Part shown: piece by piece, positions 1 through 10,539 of the stretch
Layout of the letters: each line of letters begins with the position of its first letter
How positions within the stretch are numbered: position 1 is the first letter of the stretch
NCBI RefSeq assembly: GCF_002776525.5
Contig: NC_045443.1
Location: 60,298,129 to 60,362,128 of the forward strand
Source: Piliocolobus tephrosceles
Lineage: Eukaryota; Chordata; Mammalia; Primates; Cercopithecidae
Direction of reading: 5' to 3'
DNA length: 64,000 nucleotides
The notes under the pieces: model-generated
Database searches by the model: none
What the model was told of the DNA's origin: nothing
The model's input: the letters and a program-made list of their open reading frames with translations, nothing else
Position numbers and translations under genes: made by a program

Positions 1-90
1 TATGAATGTATATACTTGTGAGACTCCACTGAACTGTAGACTGAAAATGATTGCATTTTATGTAAATTATACTACACTAAACTTGATATT
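1..90 (+). mobile_element. L1 3' end fragment
   Basis: The sequence reads like the terminal 3' region of an old L1M element, with a stretch ending in gtaaattatac followed by A-rich sequence. It continues off the left edge. A second L1 fragment follows directly, so this is probably a separate copy or a rearranged part of the same one. Confidence 0.45.
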
Positions 91-119
91 TTTAAAACAT
101 GAGAAACTATACATCCACT

Positions 120-805
120 CAAATGCCTAAAACAAAAGACCAACAACATCAAGTGTCTCTGAGGATGTAATGTGTGACAGTTATTAATGTGGAGGATACA
201 TTGCCAGTGGGAGTGTAAAACATGGCTGACTAATTGAGAAAACTGTTGTCAGTTTCTTATAAAGTTAAATATACACCTATGCTATGACCTAGGAATTCCA
301 CCTCTAAATATATTCTCAAGAGAAATAAATACATATGTCCACACAAAGACTTGCACATCAATGTGCATAGTAGCTTTAAGCATAATAGCAATAAACTGAA
401 ACAACCCAAATGTTATTCAAAATGTGAATAAACAAATTATGGTATATCCATGCAATGGAATACTACTCAGTAATACAAATGGACAAATTGATCAATGTAG
501 CAACACAGGTGAATTGCCACATGAAACAAAAAAAAAGGTTTACACGGAAACAAAATACATACAATTTCACTTATATGAAGTTCAAGAACAAGTACCACTA
601 AAACTATAGTGCTGAAAATCAGAACAATAGTAACCTTTGTTGTGGGGATTCATTAGAAGACTCACAAGGGAAGCTTCTGGGGTGATGGTAATATTCTATA
701 TCTTAATAGGGATGTATAAACTTGTCCAAAGACATCTAATTGTGTATTTAAGATCTGTCCATTTCATAGTAAGTACAATATAACTTAATTTATAAAGAAA
801 AAACA
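120..805 (+). mobile_element. L1M fragment (ORF2 end and 3' UTR)
   Basis: The order of landmarks matches the 3' end of an old mammalian L1: an 'acacaaagacttg' block near 340, an 'acaacccaaatgtt' block near 400, the 'tggaatactactcag' block near 455, and a 'ggggtgatgg' block near 680, ending in an A-rich tail near 800. The frame is broken throughout; the short open frame at 424-609 is a piece of the decayed ORF2. Confidence 0.8.
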
Positions 806-879
806 GCTCAGCTGTGAACCTTTCTATTTTTTCTAGTTTCTTCTATAATTTCAATCTTGAGGAAGCTCATAAAACTATA

Positions 880-1180
880 CCTTAACAAAAGAAAAGGTAC
901 ATGTTCTTGGTTGGGAAGATAGCAACATAGGAATATCACCTTTCCTACAAACAATATTAAATTTAATACATTTTCAATGAAAATGTCAACAAGGAGTTTT
1001 GTTGTGGCTATTTGACTTTGATTTTGAAATTTGATAAAATGTATTCAAACTTTAGAAGGAAAATGTAAAAAGAAAACCAGTAAGGGGGACTTTGAGAAAT
1101 ATTAAAACATACCATCAAAACAATATGACACTAGCATAGAAACTGACAAACAGATCGGTGACACCAATTTGAATATATTT
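880..1180 (+). mobile_element. L1M ORF2 fragment
   Basis: It contains the L1 ORF2-like blocks 'ttcttggttgggaaga' near 904, 'aaaaccagtaagggggac' near 1073 and 'gcatagaaactgacaaacag' near 1134. It is upstream L1 sequence placed downstream of a 3' end, so it is a different insertion or a rearranged piece. No intact frame remains. Confidence 0.6.
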
Positions 1181-1189
1181 CCCATCCTC

Positions 1190-1760
1190 CCTGTCACTGA
1201 GTGGCCACGCATCTGAGCTCTGGCTTATGAAACAAGCACAGAAACATTGTATACCACCTTCAGCTTTGTCCCATAAAAGTCTTACATACCTGATTCTCCA
1301 TGTACTTTTCCACTTCTGGCTAACTAGTTGGAATGGTAATGACTACCAGGGCCATCCTAGAAGCATTGTATTGAAGATGGAGAGCCCACAGATGAAAGAA
1401 ATCAGGTCCCCAAACCACTGTTTGGAAGAAGCAAGCCAGAAGACCTTCCCGCCCAGAAATACCTACACTAGTTTAGCAAATAATCTTTTATTATGTTAGG
1501 CCATTGAGATTGGAGGGACTTATATGTAACAGTGATTATTGATAAAGATCCAAATTTGAAGAAATAAGAGTATAAAATTATTTCAGCTAGGTAACTGTCT
1601 AACCATTAAGAACAAATAAAATTAGGATATTTGTCATAAATAGTAATGAGTTGCAGATAGATTAAAGTGTTGTTTTTTAAGAAATAAAATCTTGGTAAAG
1701 CTGTTTGTGAATACATATATGAACAAGCAGTTACCTTTTAATCAAGATTAAAAACTCTGA
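1190..1760. other. Unassigned, possibly LTR-derived
   Basis: No gene is visible. The phrase 'aggccattgagattgg' near 1498 resembles the tail of MLT1-type LTRs, but the match is too short to assign. The frame at 1227-1499 has no coding support. Confidence 0.3.
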
Positions 1761-1765
1761 AGTTA

Positions 1766-1831
1766 TTAGATTGGTGCAAGAGTAATTGCAGTGTTTGCCA
1801 TTAAAAGTAATTACTGTTGCATCAACCTATA
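1766..1831. mobile_element. MADE1 (mariner-derived MITE), internally shortened
   Basis: It starts ttagattggtgcaagagtaa and ends catcaacctat, the two inverted ends of the MADE1 hairpin. The central 'tgccattaaaagtaat' loop region is present. Length is about 66 bp against the usual 80, with part of the 3' arm missing. MADE1 copies are the source of many miR-548 family hairpins; the shortened arm makes that unlikely here. Confidence 0.75.
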
Positions 1832-1924
1832 TTTTATTTAAAATATAATATAGCCATTTAAATATAGCCATTTAAAATATTAATATAAACATATTTAAAG
1901 CTACAGTGTTACAAAGCATGATAT

Positions 1925-2060
1925 TTTGGAGACCAAGTCATAAAAGGCCTGGCAGTCTCCTCTCCTCTCTCTCTGAGATCACTCGCTCTGGGAGAAGTTA
2001 GCTGCCATATGGTGAGCAGCCCTACAGAGAGACCCAAGTGGTAAGGAACTAAAGCCTTCT
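1925..2060 (+). mobile_element. MLT1 LTR fragment
   Basis: The blocks 'cactcgctctgggagaag', 'agctgccatatggtgagcag' and 'aaggaactaaagcc' are typical of the central MLT1 LTR. Both ends are missing; a MIR begins directly downstream. Confidence 0.55.
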
Positions 2061-2084
2061 ACCTATAGTTAGTGGTATACATGC

Positions 2085-2300
2085 ATACGAGCAAGTAAGC
2101 ATTCTTCTAAGAGCTTGTCATATATTAGTTCATTCAATTCTCATAACTCTTTGAGGTAGGTTATATGATCTTCATTTTACAGATGAAGAAACTGAGTCAC
2201 AGAAAATTTACAAAATTTTTTCAAAGTCACACAGGTTATAAGTGATGGTACTGGGATGAGAAGAATATTGCCTCTTATGTCCATGCTCTTAATTAGACAC
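2085..2300 (-). repeat. MIR
   Basis: In the reverse orientation it has the MIR series: 'cattcaattctcataactc', 'gaggtaggttat', 'ttacagatgaagaaactgag', 'aagtcacacagg', and 'catgctcttaa' at the end. This is a decayed tRNA-derived SINE with no visible present function. Confidence 0.7.
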
Positions 2301-2554
2301 ATTAGTAGGTTATTAACATGAGTTGGAGATAGGGGTAGAAGCCTGGAGATCTGAAAGACTGGTCGAACAAAGAAAACAGCATTATAACATCATCACAGTT
2401 ATGTGCTCGTAAAATTATTATATACATATAAAGCCATTTGTAATAAGAAAGTGACATTCTACAAGTGAATATATATGAAATGTTTTAATTGGCTTAGCTT
2501 ATACAAAGCATAAATTGTCTTAGTTATAATGAACTCACTATAGTTTCTATTTTT

Positions 2555-2700
2555 ATTCATATTTTACTCATTCAACAAGTATTTAGTCAGCACCTACTAT
2601 ATGTCAAGGACAAATAGTGTGCATATTTGTATTACATGCTGAAGAAAACAGCAGGAAGGCATAGCTTCTCAACTCAAGGCACTGTCAGTAGAAGATCGAA
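2555..2700 (-). mobile_element. L2 3' end fragment
   Basis: 'cattcaacaagtatttagt' followed by 'gcacctactatatgtc' is the reverse of the L2 3' terminus. The rest fades into unassigned sequence. Confidence 0.5.
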
Positions 2701-3744
2701 ATCAGCAAATTTGTCATATAATTAAATTATGTGACCCTCCTCACACCTGTAATTCCAACAGGACAGACATAATTAGTTTTCAAGTAGCACTTAAAAATAA
2801 TAATTAAGTGTATGCTGATATCTGCAAATCAACTATGCCAACCAACCACTTATGCTAACCAAACAACTATGCTAACCATTCTCAATTCCTCCTAGCCAAC
2901 TATTTCATGTTCTAGGCTAAAATAATATAGATGTACCTAGCATTACCCCATAGGCTCAAGTGATCATAAAACCTGAACCAAAAAGGAATAAAAATGAGAA
3001 GTAAATAATATTTGATTTGTAGGCCTTTTTATTTCAAAAATTCAGTGTATAATCAAGGCTTTGGACATAGCAAAAGAAAGGCATATGTATCTTTTGATCT
3101 AGGATTTGTTAGAGTAGTTTAGATTTATATGCTGGTACTGAGTCCATAAATGCATAAATCCCTGCTGATTCCATCTGGATGAGACCTTTGGCAGTGTCAT
3201 CTGTCAGCGTTCACACAGAGATTGGCTGGGCTTCTTTTCAGAACCAGTCTTCAAATTACTTTATATATTGAGGCCTATTATACTAACAAAGTATTTGCCA
3301 AATCAGTGTCACAGAATACTAAATGCTGATTTTGCAAAACTCCTCTCAATTAGAATCCCTGTGTGGAAGCCAGGCTACACCAAGCAAGGAAGCATTTGAT
3401 TATTAGAAACTCACTGGAACAAACTGTGCCTATATTATTCATTCCTATTTCATAAACTACCTTAAAATTAGGGATGGAATAATGTGTGTTTTTTGTTTTT
3501 TGTTTTTTTTTTTTTTCCTGTGAAAGTACATTAAGGCAAAATAAGGTCATTAAGTGCCTCACTGCAGAACAGGCATAAAAGAAACAGGAGAGAGACTGCA
3601 GCCCACTGAGCAGGGCATTTTCTCTCCTCCATTTTATGTGAAATAACCCTGGAGAATTTTGTACAAGAGCCAACCAAAGAAGGAAGACATAGACCCTTCC
3701 TCTGAAACAGCACTTCACGCAGTAACTGGCTTGTAATTCTCAGT
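2701..3744. other. Unassigned interval with a T-rich tract
   Basis: No recognisable gene or confident repeat. A T-rich tract at about 3487-3517 could be the reverse of a poly(A) tail, but I see no matching target duplication. The overlapping minus-strand frames at 3350-3718 share no features with a known protein. Confidence 0.4.
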
Positions 3745-4215
3745 TTTCATGAATGAATGAATTAATGGCTCTCCAACTGCATCTTCTACCACTCACTCTC
3801 TTTCTCCTTATGATTCTGCCACATGGTTTCTTCCTGCTTTTCTTGTTCCTAACTCAGGGCCTTTGCACTTGCAGAACTCCCCACCAGGAATCTGTCTCCA
3901 ATTTTCCTCCAGGTCTCTACTCTTATTTCCCTTTTGAAAGATCCTTTCCTGATCACCCTAACCAAAGGAACTTCACACCCCGACTCACCATCTTTCCTTT
4001 ACCTTGTTCTGTTTCCCTTAGCAGCAGGCATCATTCTCTGATATTCTCTTTGTCATTTATTTTTTACTTGTTAATTGCCCGATTCCCTTTCTGCAGAAGG
4101 ACAGCTTGGTGAGGGCAGAAGAGCCTTGGCTGGTTGAGTCACTGCTATATTCCTAGTGTTTAGAGCTACGCCTGGCAAATATTAGGCACTCAACTAATAT
4201 TTGTTGAATGAACAA
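3745..4215 (+). mobile_element. L2 (3' ORF2 to terminus)
   Basis: It contains 'cagggcctttgcacttgcag' near 3858, 'atcctttcctgatcaccct' near 3940, 'gctatattcctagtgtttag' near 4144 and the 3' end 'aatatttgttgaatgaa' near 4196. These follow the L2 order. The 119-residue open frame at 3753-4112 is decayed L2 ORF2, not a gene. Confidence 0.8.
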
Positions 4216-4574
4216 ATGAGAGACAGAAAAAGCTAGAGACAGAATGCCAATGCAGAAAGACTGTAAATGTCCATTCTAGCTTAAGTTCTTAAGTTGGATA
4301 CTCCCAATGGAGTTTCATTAACATCCACAGAAATATCTAGTATACTTTCAAAAATCTTCCTTTCCAGCAGATTATTTCATGACCGAATCGTGCTGGGTCT
4401 TTCTACTTAATTCACAACATTGCGAGGCCAACAGTGGCTTTTGGCTCCAGTGCATGATCTTTAATTTCCTGTCCAATCTCTGTCAAGGTTTAAAAACCAA
4501 AAGATGAGAGAGCCACTCATCAAATTAATAGTGCCAGTTTTATTTCCCTGATGTCTCTAGTGCATTCATGCTGG

Positions 4575-4705
4575 GGACAAGCCACTTAGGCATCTCATTA
4601 CTTTAATTTCCTCTTCTTTCAACTGTGGGATTAACTAATATGGCTATTAAGAGGATTTATGAGATGATGTTTTTATAATGCTGAAGGTGCTATATAAATT
4701 TTTTA
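4575..4705 (+). repeat. MIR (partial)
   Basis: 'tttaatttcctcttctttcaa' and 'aagaggatttatgagatgatg' fit the MIR central and 3' regions, followed by a 'ggtgctatataaa' stretch. It is degraded. Confidence 0.4.
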
Positions 4706-5534
4706 AAAACATAATTAAAATGCTATTTCCTTCTCGTCTCTCTCTCTTTCTTTTTCTGTTTCCAACGCAGAGCCCAGGGTTTCATCTCCTTCCACCCACA
4801 AATTACAGAAAATCACTGCCGTTGTGTAATTGCAGTTTAAACAGGCTTTGGAGGTGTATGTCTGTTTTGTAAAACACAGCTTTTCCCGCTTCTGGCACCA
4901 AATCTGATGACTATGATGAGATGTTGATAAACATGATCATGATAATGGCTCTGATAGCTTTATTCCTGAAGATGTCATTATCTGTGGGAACCATCAGACA
5001 CCTAGGCCATACCTTAGTCATGGAAGCTGAGTGGATTCTAACCATTAAAGCTGCAATTATACAAACATTCCTGATGACTTTGCCCTCCTCATTATTTTTA
5101 TCATTTGGGGAATCATCCAAGTCTTACATAAAAATATTTTTAACTCTGTCTGCCGAAGCACGCCTCTATGGATCTTACACTTAATGATCTCTGCTGCCTT
5201 TGCATCATGTTGCTTACTTATCAGGACAAGAAAAGTTATGTGCCAAAGAGTTTACTGTTTGCTAAAAATTCTGATAATCTTTGTGTTACCACTCAGAGTA
5301 GCTACATGCAGGCAAGGCATCCACTTTCTACAAGTGGGATTGTCAACAAAAATGCGAAGATAACATTTGCTGCCAGTGAGCTGTGGGAAGGCTGATAGGT
5401 ACCCTGAGTGCTGGAGTCTGAACTTTCTTGGACACATTATAGAGAAGCAGTAAGCTTATCACCAACCTCCTGCAGGACAAGGGTGGAGTTGTCTGTCTGC
5501 TGCTGTATCCTAGAACCCGATATACAGAGTGCTG
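4706..5534. other. Repeat-free interval, no gene
   Basis: I recognise no interspersed repeat across about 800 bp. The region is AT-rich without being simple sequence. The overlapping frames on both strands (4911-5437) lack coding features. It may be single-copy intergenic or intronic DNA and is a candidate for conservation testing. Confidence 0.4.
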
Positions 5535-5755
5535 AACATCCGCTCTAGTTCCCCAGCACGTACACCTCTGAATCTTAGCTTCTCGAACACATCAAGCACC
5601 TTCCTGATTCAGGGGCTTCAAATATGTTTATTCTGTCTGCCTAGAACTCTATTCTCCCCAGTTTTTGAAAATGTAATTTCTGCTTATTGTTCTGGCGTAT
5701 ATACAACTTCCTCAGGGGAAGCCTCTCTGATCACCCAAACTAGATCAATGTATTA
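5535..5755 (+). mobile_element. L2 fragment (part 1 of a split copy)
   Basis: It shows the L2-like 'ctgtctgcctagaactct' and 'gcctctctgatcaccca' blocks. The homology stops near 5755 and resumes with later L2 sequence near 6226, so an insertion appears to separate the parts. Confidence 0.6.
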
Positions 5756-5756
5756 G

Positions 5757-6225
5757 TAAGTCTTGACCGCAAACAACAGAATACTCAAAGCTATCTTTAA
5801 CACTGAGGACTTACGTTTCATCACCTAACAAGAAGTCCATACACAGACAGCTCTGGATTGACTCAGAGGTTCAAAGTTACATTAGAGCCCTGGGTCTGCT
5901 TTCTGCCATTTTCATGGCTTTCTTTCATAATCACAAGAAGGCTACCACTGCTCCAGGCATCAGGTCCTCATGTAACAAAGCTAAAGTAGAAAAGGGAAGG
6001 ATTTTCTCTTCATGTTTCTTTATCAGGGAGGAAAATCTTTTCCAAAAGTGTCCCTGTATCCAGCAGACTTACACTCAAATAACACTGGACAGGATTTAGC
6101 CACATGCCCATACTCCATACCTGCTGGGAAAGTCAGGATCTGGCAGTTTTAGTCTCTAAATAAGGTAAATTTTGTTGGCAAGGGAGAAGAGCTGTTGAGT
6201 AGGCAATCAGCAACACCGAGCAAAA
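5757..6225. mobile_element. Unidentified interspersed element inside L2
   Basis: This block separates two consecutive parts of an L2 copy, which implies a later insertion. It begins 'ttagtaagtcttgaccgcaa' and ends near 'gttgagtaggcaatcagcaa', phrases that resemble a common old mammalian repeat whose family I cannot name. No coding potential. Confidence 0.4.
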
Positions 6226-6400
6226 GAGGTTCTTTCATTTATGTGTTCTCATAGCATCCTGTACTTTCCTTTTGTACCTTTTATAGCAATGGTTCTTACG
6301 TAATTATCTGTGCTCAAATGTAAACTCCATGAGGACAGAGTCTGTGTCCTACTTGTTCATCACTGTCCTCATTTCCCAACACAATGCCTGGCCCCATGTC
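6226..6400 (+). mobile_element. L2 fragment (part 2)
   Basis: 'tctcatagcatcctgtactt', 'tgtaaactccatgaggacag' and 'aatgcctggcccca' are the penultimate L2 3' segments. A possible last piece occurs at 7860-7915. Confidence 0.6.
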
Positions 6401-6404
6401 CACC

Positions 6405-7850
6405 TACATAATTCACGGGACCCACACAAAACAACAATGAAGAGCTCCTTGCTTCAAAAAGCAGGAAAGTATATTACAATATAAAGTGGTTCCTTTCCAC
6501 ATTCTCTCTCTTGACCTACTATGGTGCATTTGCTACTTAATATTGTCCTAAGAAAAGTTTAAACTGTAAACTTTTAGCATAAGTTTTTGTCATGTATCTC
6601 TATGTTATATATTGCCAGATCTAAATGTAAATATAAGTGCATTTAACTTGTGTGGAATCCTCAAAATTATGGTTTGGATTTTGTAGCTCACACTTACATG
6701 TGTATATTCTTAACAGAATAGTACAAATGCTGCACAAAACCAACTCAACTGTTTTAGTTCATTTATATATATATATATTCAGTCTATCAATGCTATCCAA
6801 TGAGTATGGAATGATTGAAAGGAAAAGAAACTCTCCCTTTCCATATCATTATTTGTGGTGCAACAAAACCAAGAAAGAATATTGATAGGGTTCCTTGATT
6901 GTCTACTTCTTAGAATACCAATGCCTCCTTTTTGTGTTTGAAGCAAATTCTGGATTAAATGGAAAGTGCTGTCCCTTGGGGCCATCAGCACCGCCACATA
7001 CTCCGTCCTAGACATAACACACTTACCTTGTACTCATTTTGAGTCTCACAGAATTCCTACATACCATGGATGTACTGGAATTTGAATACTCATGGGCATC
7101 ACAAATTGCCGAGACCAGCTCGGTAGGGGAGACCCTAACCAAGGGGCACTAGAGGAATTAAAGACACACACACAAAAATATAGAGGTGTGAAGTGGGAAA
7201 TCAGGAGTCTCACAGCCTTCAGAGCTGAGAGCCCCAATGGAGATTTACCCACATATTTATTAACAGCAAACCAGTCATTAGCATTGTTTCTATAGATATT
7301 AAATTAACTAAAAGTATCCCTTATGGGAAATGAAGGGATGGGCCGAATTAAAGGAATAGGTTGGGCTAGTTAACTGCTGCAGGAACATGCTCTTAAGGCA
7401 TAAATCGCTCATGCTATTGTTTGTGGCTTAAGAATGCCTTTAAGTGATTTTCCGCCCTGGGCAGGCCAGGTATTCCTTGCCCTCATTCCTGTAAACCCAC
7501 AACCTTCCAGCTTGGGCGTTAGGCCATTATGGACATGTCACAGTGCTGCAGAGATTTTATTTGTGGCCAATCTTGGGGCCAGTTTATGGCTGGATTTTGG
7601 GGGGCTTGCTCCCAACAACAAATGCTATAGGAAAATGAAGAAGCAAGAAACGAGGTAGACACACATGTTGTGTATGTCCCCTCTGCTCAGTCATATGCTC
7701 CGTTGTCCCATCAGACTTCACTTATACAACATATGTTCAACCACAAAATTATAAGAAATTCAAGATGGTGACAACACCATGTTAAACCACCACAAGGTCC
7801 TTCTGAGCTTGGGACCCTCTATGACTACACACATTGCACGTCCATGAGGC
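6405..7850 (+). repeat. Possible split old repeat enclosing other sequence
   Basis: The ends (about 6405-6480, 'cataattcacgggaccca', and about 7735-7850, 'aagaaattcaagatgg') look like two halves of one old mammalian repeat. About 1.25 kb lies between them, including the solo LTR. The part 6480-7100 is AT-rich, holds a short (AT)n run near 6764, and shows no gene. The joining of the halves is inferred from remembered similarity only. Confidence 0.3.
7107..7617 (-). mobile_element. Solo endogenous-retrovirus LTR, MER9/HERV-K-like
   Basis: The element is 511 bp. Read on the minus strand it begins TGTTGGGAGC and ends GGTCTCGGCA, so it has the TG...CA ends of a retroviral LTR. It is flanked by perfect 6-bp direct repeats 'acaaat' (7101-7106 and 7618-7623), the target-site size typical of class II (HERV-K-like) elements. 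A minus-strand AATAAA lies near 7255-7260 inside the LTR. No internal viral sequence adjoins it, so it is a solo LTR left by LTR-LTR recombination. The MER9 (HERV-K9/HML-3 group) name is from memory. It is less decayed than its neighbours. Confidence 0.78.
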
Positions 7851-7859
7851 TGGACTTGT

Positions 7860-7915
7860 TTGACCTATCCCTACATGCTCAATAGTATTTGATGGGTGAA
7901 TAAGTGAATGAATGA
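7860..7915 (+). mobile_element. L2 3' terminus (possible part 3)
   Basis: 'tgctcaatagtatttgatg' followed by 'gtgaatgaatgaat' is the L2 end. It would complete the L2 broken at 6400. Confidence 0.4.
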
Positions 7916-8171
7916 ATACATCTCTTTGCTGTGTTTTCTAATGAATTTCACATGTTTCTGACATGTCCTCTGAATGAACTGCTCAGGTTCTTAAATTCTT
8001 TTCCTAATCATTGCACAAAGTTCAGGTGGAAGGCATACTAGGCTCTTGGTAGTTCAGGAATGAAGGAAGGGTAAAATGCTGAAAGAATGGGCCAGAGAGG
8101 AGTCCTCTGGTCCTTAAAGATGGAGTCAATAGTCCATGATATAGGGTCCAAAGGATGATGTGAAACTTGAA

Positions 8172-8737
8172 GTATTAGATAGGGTTCCCCAGAAAAACAG
8201 AACCAACAGGTATATTTATAATAGGAGATTTATTATGGGTGTTAACTCATGCAACTTTGGAAGTTGGAAAGTCCTACAATCTGCCATCTGGAGGCTAGAG
8301 AACCAGGAAAACCAGAGACGTAATTCAGTCTGAGTCTGAAGTCGTGGAAACTAGGGAAGCCAATGGTATAACTCTAAGTTGAGAAGACCTGAGAACTGGG
8401 GAAACAGAGAGAAGTTGGGGAGACCATTGGTGTAACTGCCAGAGCCTGAACACCCCTGACCCAGGAGCTCCAATGTCCAAGAGCAGGAGAAGATAGATAT
8501 TTCAGTTCAAGAAAAGTCAGTGAATTCATCCTGCTCCTGTCTTTTTGTTCTATCTTGAGCCTGCAATGAATGGCATGATACTCACATTGGTGAAGCTGAT
8601 CTTCTTTACTCAGTCCACCAATTCAAATGCTAATGTCTTCTGGAAGCACACTCACAGACACATCCAACAATAATGTTTTACCAGCTATCTGGACATCCCT
8701 TAGCCCAGCCACGTTGACACATAAATTAATCATCACA
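8172..8737 (-). mobile_element. MLT2-type (ERVL) LTR
   Basis: In reverse orientation it carries 'tagggttccccagaaaaaca' at one end, 'ttcaaatgctaatgtcttct' near 8623, 'cacacccaac'-like sequence near 8655 and 'gttgacacataaattaatca' at the other end. These are the MLT2 landmarks over nearly full length. No internal ERVL sequence adjoins it. Confidence 0.78.
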
Positions 8738-9267
8738 CTTGGGTTGGGCCATCTGGGCCTCAATGTCTGTAGGGGTTTAATTTCAGCTCAATAGGAGAGC
8801 TGAAGCAGGGCCAATCAACTGCACAACTAGTGCCAACTGTGTCAACCATAGTGTGAATGATGCTCCTGGTGTTGTGAAGCAGTGGCCTGGTCTGGGCACG
8901 GTGGTTCTCTGTTATCAGAACCACAGAATTAACAGAGAACAAGAAAAGATCTATACAAGACTGGACTCCAGCCAAGTGGGCTAATGTTTTAAGTAGAACT
9001 CCACTCCATACAGAAACTGCCATCTTAAACTTCACATTGTTATCAAAATCCAAGTATAAAAGCCTGGATTCATTGCACAGTTATAATTTAGTAAGAACAC
9101 AGGTAATCCATACAAAGTTACATACAAATAAAAAAATAGTAAGTATGGGAGTTATAAACATTTCATACAGAGAGATTTTATCTGCCCAACAAGAGTATAA
9201 AATTCTCAAGAGCAAGAAATATTTGGTTCTGGCTTCTTAGACAGAGTCAGCTAAATTTTCATACTGG

Positions 9268-9420
9268 TTTATTTATGCAGCTTTAAGCAAGCCATTAAGC
9301 CTCACTGAGCCTTTCTTCTTATCTATAAAATGAGAACAATAACACCTACCTCACAGGATTAATGTGATTGCTAACTGTAAACCACCTAGCACAGTGTCTG
9401 CCATATGATAATTCTCAAAA
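9268..9420 (+). repeat. MIR
   Basis: 'ttcttatctataaaatgaga', 'aacacctacctcacaggatt' and 'cctagcacagtgtctg' are the MIR 3' two-thirds. Confidence 0.65.
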
Positions 9421-9499
9421 AAAAAAAGGGACATAGTCATTATTATTGTTTTAGTCTTCATATTCTTTAAGACACTTGTTGGCCTGACCACTTAAAAGC

Positions 9500-9900
9500 C
9501 TCATATTATGAAATCCTTAGAGAAAGTCCAGGCCAGAATATTTAATTTAATATCAAAAGGAAACACTAACGGCTATTATTCTGTTCAAAAACTTCCAACT
9601 GTACCATATTTTTGCAAAATTAATTCCTTGCCTCAACATTCAAACCATATAGAATATTGCCCCAATAATCCTCATATTCTTACCTCCTCCTAGTCCCTGT
9701 CCCAGTCAGTCTTGACTATCTTCTCCTCTCCCATGTATTACTCATGTCTTCCTGCCTTTGGTCATGCTACCAAGATGTTTGAACTTTCCTATTCACCACT
9801 CCCCAAGTGCTTCATGAAATTGGTCTTCATCCTCTAGACCTGCCTGTAATCTCTACTTCTATAGTGACTCACTTTTGCCTTCCCTATTTGATCCAGACGA
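9500..9900 (+). mobile_element. Probable L2/CR1-type fragment
   Basis: Pyrimidine-rich sequence with 'cttcctgcctttggtcatgc' near 9750 resembles L2 ORF2 3' sequence. It is heavily decayed. Confidence 0.4.
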
Positions 9901-10539
9901 CTAACATACATGTTCATTTTTTAAAATAAATAAATTGGATTTGTGTCTTTTCCTAAGGTTTGAATTAGATACTTCCCTAACTCTCTGCTTATGAAAATAT
10001 TATTTCTTTTCAAACTGTCTACAATTCTGCATTCATTACTTTCAGAAGTACTAGAACCTTTTACTCTTTCTGCTTTGTGTAAAAAAACTACTTCAGACTG
10101 GACGTCTGCGTCGCCCCTGAAGTACAATACTCACAATGTATTCTTTGGCTTCAACATGTTTGAGAATTAACAAACTTTCCACATTCGAAAAGGAGGAATT
10201 TCTTTCCATAAAAATATTAATCCACTAAGAGGGATCATGTGGTGTTTTAAATTGCTAAGTATTTCTACAAAAGTTATACTTCACTATGTTTTCCAAATAC
10301 CGAACTTTATTTCACACAGTCATCAGTGTACAAACGTAATCCTAATCTCCTATTTTTTTTTTTTTTTTAAAAAACAACCTACCTTGACTATAAACTTATT
10401 GGAAGAGTTATTTCTAGTTAAGATCTCTACCTCCATATACCTAACCTACTCCAAATATGCTTCAATCCACACCATACCTAAAAAGATTGTTCTGCTATGA
10501 TCTTCATGCTGCTAAATCTATAGGTCACTTCTTTCTCAT

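Noticed and set aside
3753..4112. 119-residue plus-strand frame with hydrophobic N-terminus, resembling a signal or membrane segment
   Set aside because: It lies wholly in L2 sequence; the hydrophobic run comes from pyrimidine-rich L2 DNA.
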